7,071 bases of DNA, taken from assembly GCA_003233075.1 (NCBI GenBank), contig QIKQ01000020.1, forward strand, positions 1 through 7,071, given 5' to 3'. A program made the translations under genes and the position numbers. The notes below the pieces were generated by a model, which saw nothing but the letters and a program-made list of their open reading frames with translations, was not told the DNA's origin and did no database searches. This stretch comes from Gammaproteobacteria bacterium. Its GTDB lineage: Bacteria; Pseudomonadota; Gammaproteobacteria; SZUA-21. Shown here one piece after another: positions 5,698 to 7,071 of the stretch (the stretch's first letter is position 1; each line of letters begins with the position of its first letter).

Positions 5698-5726
5698 TTC
5701 ACATTATAAATTATCCGTGTTATAAA
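5698..5726 (+). promoter_or_regulatory. Promoter of the hinT-like gene
   Basis: TTCACA at 5698-5703 (5 of 6 consensus) and TATAAA at 5721-5726 (5 of 6) are separated by the ideal 17 bases. Transcription would begin about 30 bp before the hinT start codon. This is the best sigma70-type promoter in the window and lies just downstream of the broken toxin gene. Confidence 0.7.
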
Positions 5727-5765
5727 AGTAGTTCTAAAATATTAAGTGGCAGACAGGAGTTTGCG

Positions 5766-6110
5766 ATGACGGATTGCTTGTTTTGTAAGATTGCTAGTGG
5801 TGAAATTAAAACAGATTATCTTTATGAAGATGATGAGATTGTGGCTTTTAACGATTTAGGTCCACAGGCTCCGATGCATGGTCTGGTTATACCCAAACAA
5901 CATATTGCCACATTGAATGATTTAACGGATGATGATGCACAGTTAATTGGGAATATGGTGTTGATCGCTAAAAAAATTGCCTCTGAAAAAGGCTTTTCCG
6001 AAAGTGGATTCCGAACAGTGATGAACTGCAATGCGGATGGTGGCCAGAGTGTATTTCATATTCATTTACATTTGCTGGCAGGCAGGCAATTATCCTGGCC
6101 GCCGGGTTAG
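5766..6110 (+). CDS. hinT: HIT-family purine nucleoside phosphoramidase (HinT-like)
   Basis: A 114-aa cytoplasmic HIT (histidine triad) protein. HinT enzymes hydrolyse adenosine and guanosine phosphoramidates and aminoacyl-AMP through a covalent nucleotidyl-histidine intermediate and act as homodimers. The triad HIHLHLL is at 98-104, with H100 the expected nucleophile. NCNADGGQSVFH (87-98) supplies the phosphate-binding residues. The N-terminal CLFCKIASGEI with C4 and C7, plus H47, suggests the zinc-binding subtype. The C-terminal WPPG ending is typical of bacterial HinT, and length is normal. AGGAG at 5755-5759 precedes the ATG by six bases. Its last bases, TTAG, are shared with the end of rsgA on the other strand. 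Confidence 0.95.
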   Translation: MTDCLFCKIASGEIKTDYLYEDDEIVAFNDLGPQAPMHGLVIPKQHIATLNDLTDDDAQLIGNMVLIAKKIASEKGFSESGFRTVMNCNADGGQSVFHIHLHLLAGRQLSWPPG

Positions 6111-7071
6111 CGGTTTATAATTGACATAAAACTATCAAAGCGGGCCGGTTTTATCTTGCCTTTTTCGACCGCCGTTTTTAATGCACACTCAGGTTCGTGT
6201 ATATGGGTACAATCAGAGAATTTGCATTGTCCCAGGTAGGGCTGTAATTCAATAAATCCGTTCTCGATTTCTTTTGTATCCATGTGCCAAACGCCGAAAT
6301 CCCTGACACCAGGGGAATCGATAATTTCACCACCGTGTTGTAGAGTGTAGAGCACAGTCATACTAGTTGTATGGCGACCGTGCAATGAAGTATTCAAGCG
6401 ACCAATTTGCACATCCCGGTCTGGGACCAAAGACTGTATTATAGACGATTTGCCTACGCCGGATTGACCGACAAAGATATTGCTCTTTTTTGATACCAAA
6501 TTATATAAATCTTCAAGGCCACCACCGGTTTTGGCGCTGGCGTTGATTATCGGGTATTGCAATTGTTGATAAGTATCTAAGCCGATACGTTGGTAATAGT
6601 CGTCAATGTCATCGAGTAAGTCGACTTTGTTTAGAATAATAATGGGTTTGATATGTGCATTTTGCGCAACGATCAGATAACGATCCAATAATTCAAGCTT
6701 GGGTTCAGGTTCACAGGCAATAACAATAAGTATCTGGTTGAGATTGGCGGCCACCAATTTTTTTTTGCCAGTATTATGTGATTTTTCCAGTGTCGAGTCT
6801 CTGGGTAAGATGGCTAACACGGACGCCTGGTCTTCCAGGTTTGTTTGCCAGAGCACTTTGTCGCCGCAAGCAATATCGCCAATGCTTTGTCTCATGATGG
6901 CCGGTATGGTTTTGTTATCCTCATCGAGAATTGAGGCAATACGGGATTGATGGGAAACAACTATCGATTGCCGAATTTCAGGGCCAGTTAGGTTATTTTG
7001 ATAGTCTTCGATAAGCTGTTGCTGATTTTTGTCGATACGAGATTTTTGCTGGTCGCTAAGCCGGCGCTTAC
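6107..7071 (-). CDS. rsgA: Ribosome small-subunit GTPase RsgA, 5' end cut by window edge
   Basis: RsgA (YjeQ) is a circularly permuted GTPase that binds the 30S subunit and checks its late maturation, releasing RbfA. The frame is open from the window edge to TAA at 6109-6107, giving 320 residues; the first visible ones, KRRLSDQQKSRI, match the usual start of the protein, so only a few are missing. An internal ATG at 6895 is not the start. Counting from the window edge, motifs appear in permuted order: NKVD (147-150, G4), SAKTG (178-182, G5), GQSGVGKSS (201-209, Walker A/G1), GRHTT (231-235, G2) and DSPG (251-254, G3). They are followed by the zinc knuckle C282-C287-H289-C295. An N-terminal OB-fold region precedes the GTPase. 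It converges on hinT with a 4-bp overlap. Confidence 0.96.
   Translation of the reverse strand, partial: KRRLSDQQKSRIDKNQQQLIEDYQNNLTGPEIRQSIVVSHQSRIASILDEDNKTIPAIMRQSIGDIACGDKVLWQTNLEDQASVLAILPRDSTLEKSHNTGKKKLVAANLNQILIVIACEPEPKLELLDRYLIVAQNAHIKPIIILNKVDLLDDIDDYYQRIGLDTYQQLQYPIINASAKTGGGLEDLYNLVSKKSNIFVGQSGVGKSSIIQSLVPDRDVQIGRLNTSLHGRHTTSMTVLYTLQHGGEIIDSPGVRDFGVWHMDTKEIENGFIELQPYLGQCKFSDCTHIHEPECALKTAVEKGKIKPARFDSFMSIINR

Noticed and set aside
5648..5721. A short frame (HERFEQVLARAVN...) as the C-terminal part of the broken toxin
   Set aside because: It does not resemble the C-terminal strands of ParE/RelE toxins, so I did not join it to the remnant.
7055..7071. A GCGCTTAC end resembling the IS66 terminal repeat (GTAAGC read on the minus strand)
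   Set aside because: It encodes the first residues of RsgA (KRRLS...) in an intact frame, so the similarity to the IS66 tip is most likely chance.

Overview
The window looks like an accessory island in a chromosome that is probably gammaproteobacterial. The best clue is the conserved housekeeping pair at the right end, hinT-like and rsgA-like genes facing each other, with gammaproteobacterial-looking protein sequences. This is inference from protein character; no rRNA or other strong taxonomic marker is present. Everything left of about 5.7 kb is accessory DNA.

Layout. (1) 1-1950: the right-hand part of an IS66-family insertion sequence, with the end of tnpB, a complete tnpC transposase (527 aa, DDE residues intact) and the right terminal inverted repeat ending in ...GCTTAC at 1950. 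(2) 1951-2812: gene-poor DNA holding a frameshifted minus-strand integrase/transposase remnant, the first copy of a 171-bp repeat, a short block rich in hairpins, and the promoter region of the next gene. (3) 2813-4912: a 699-aa AAA/ABC-type ATPase with a C-terminal TOPRIM nuclease domain (OLD-family architecture), probably a stand-alone defence-type nuclease. (4) 4913-5329: hairpins after that gene, the second copy of the 171-bp repeat in the same orientation, and a promoter. (5) 5330-5652: a Phd/YefM-type antitoxin whose RelE/ParE-type toxin partner survives only as its first dozen or so codons. (6) 5698-7071: promoter plus hinT, then rsgA on the opposite strand, its last bases overlapping the end of hinT and its 5' end running off the window.

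The most notable structure is the pair of 171-bp direct repeats (167/171 identical, constant offset 2703 bp) bracketing the OLD-like gene and its regulatory DNA. Each repeat contains a 154-bp segment bounded by imperfect terminal inverted repeats (17 of 20 positions match in copy 2), like a miniature transposable element. The nuclease gene therefore sits in a cassette that recombination between the repeats could delete or circularise. An IS66 element, a second transposase remnant and a broken toxin-antitoxin module lie alongside, which fits an integration hotspot beside hinT-rsgA. No CRISPR array, tRNA, rRNA, reverse transcriptase or helicase partner was found.
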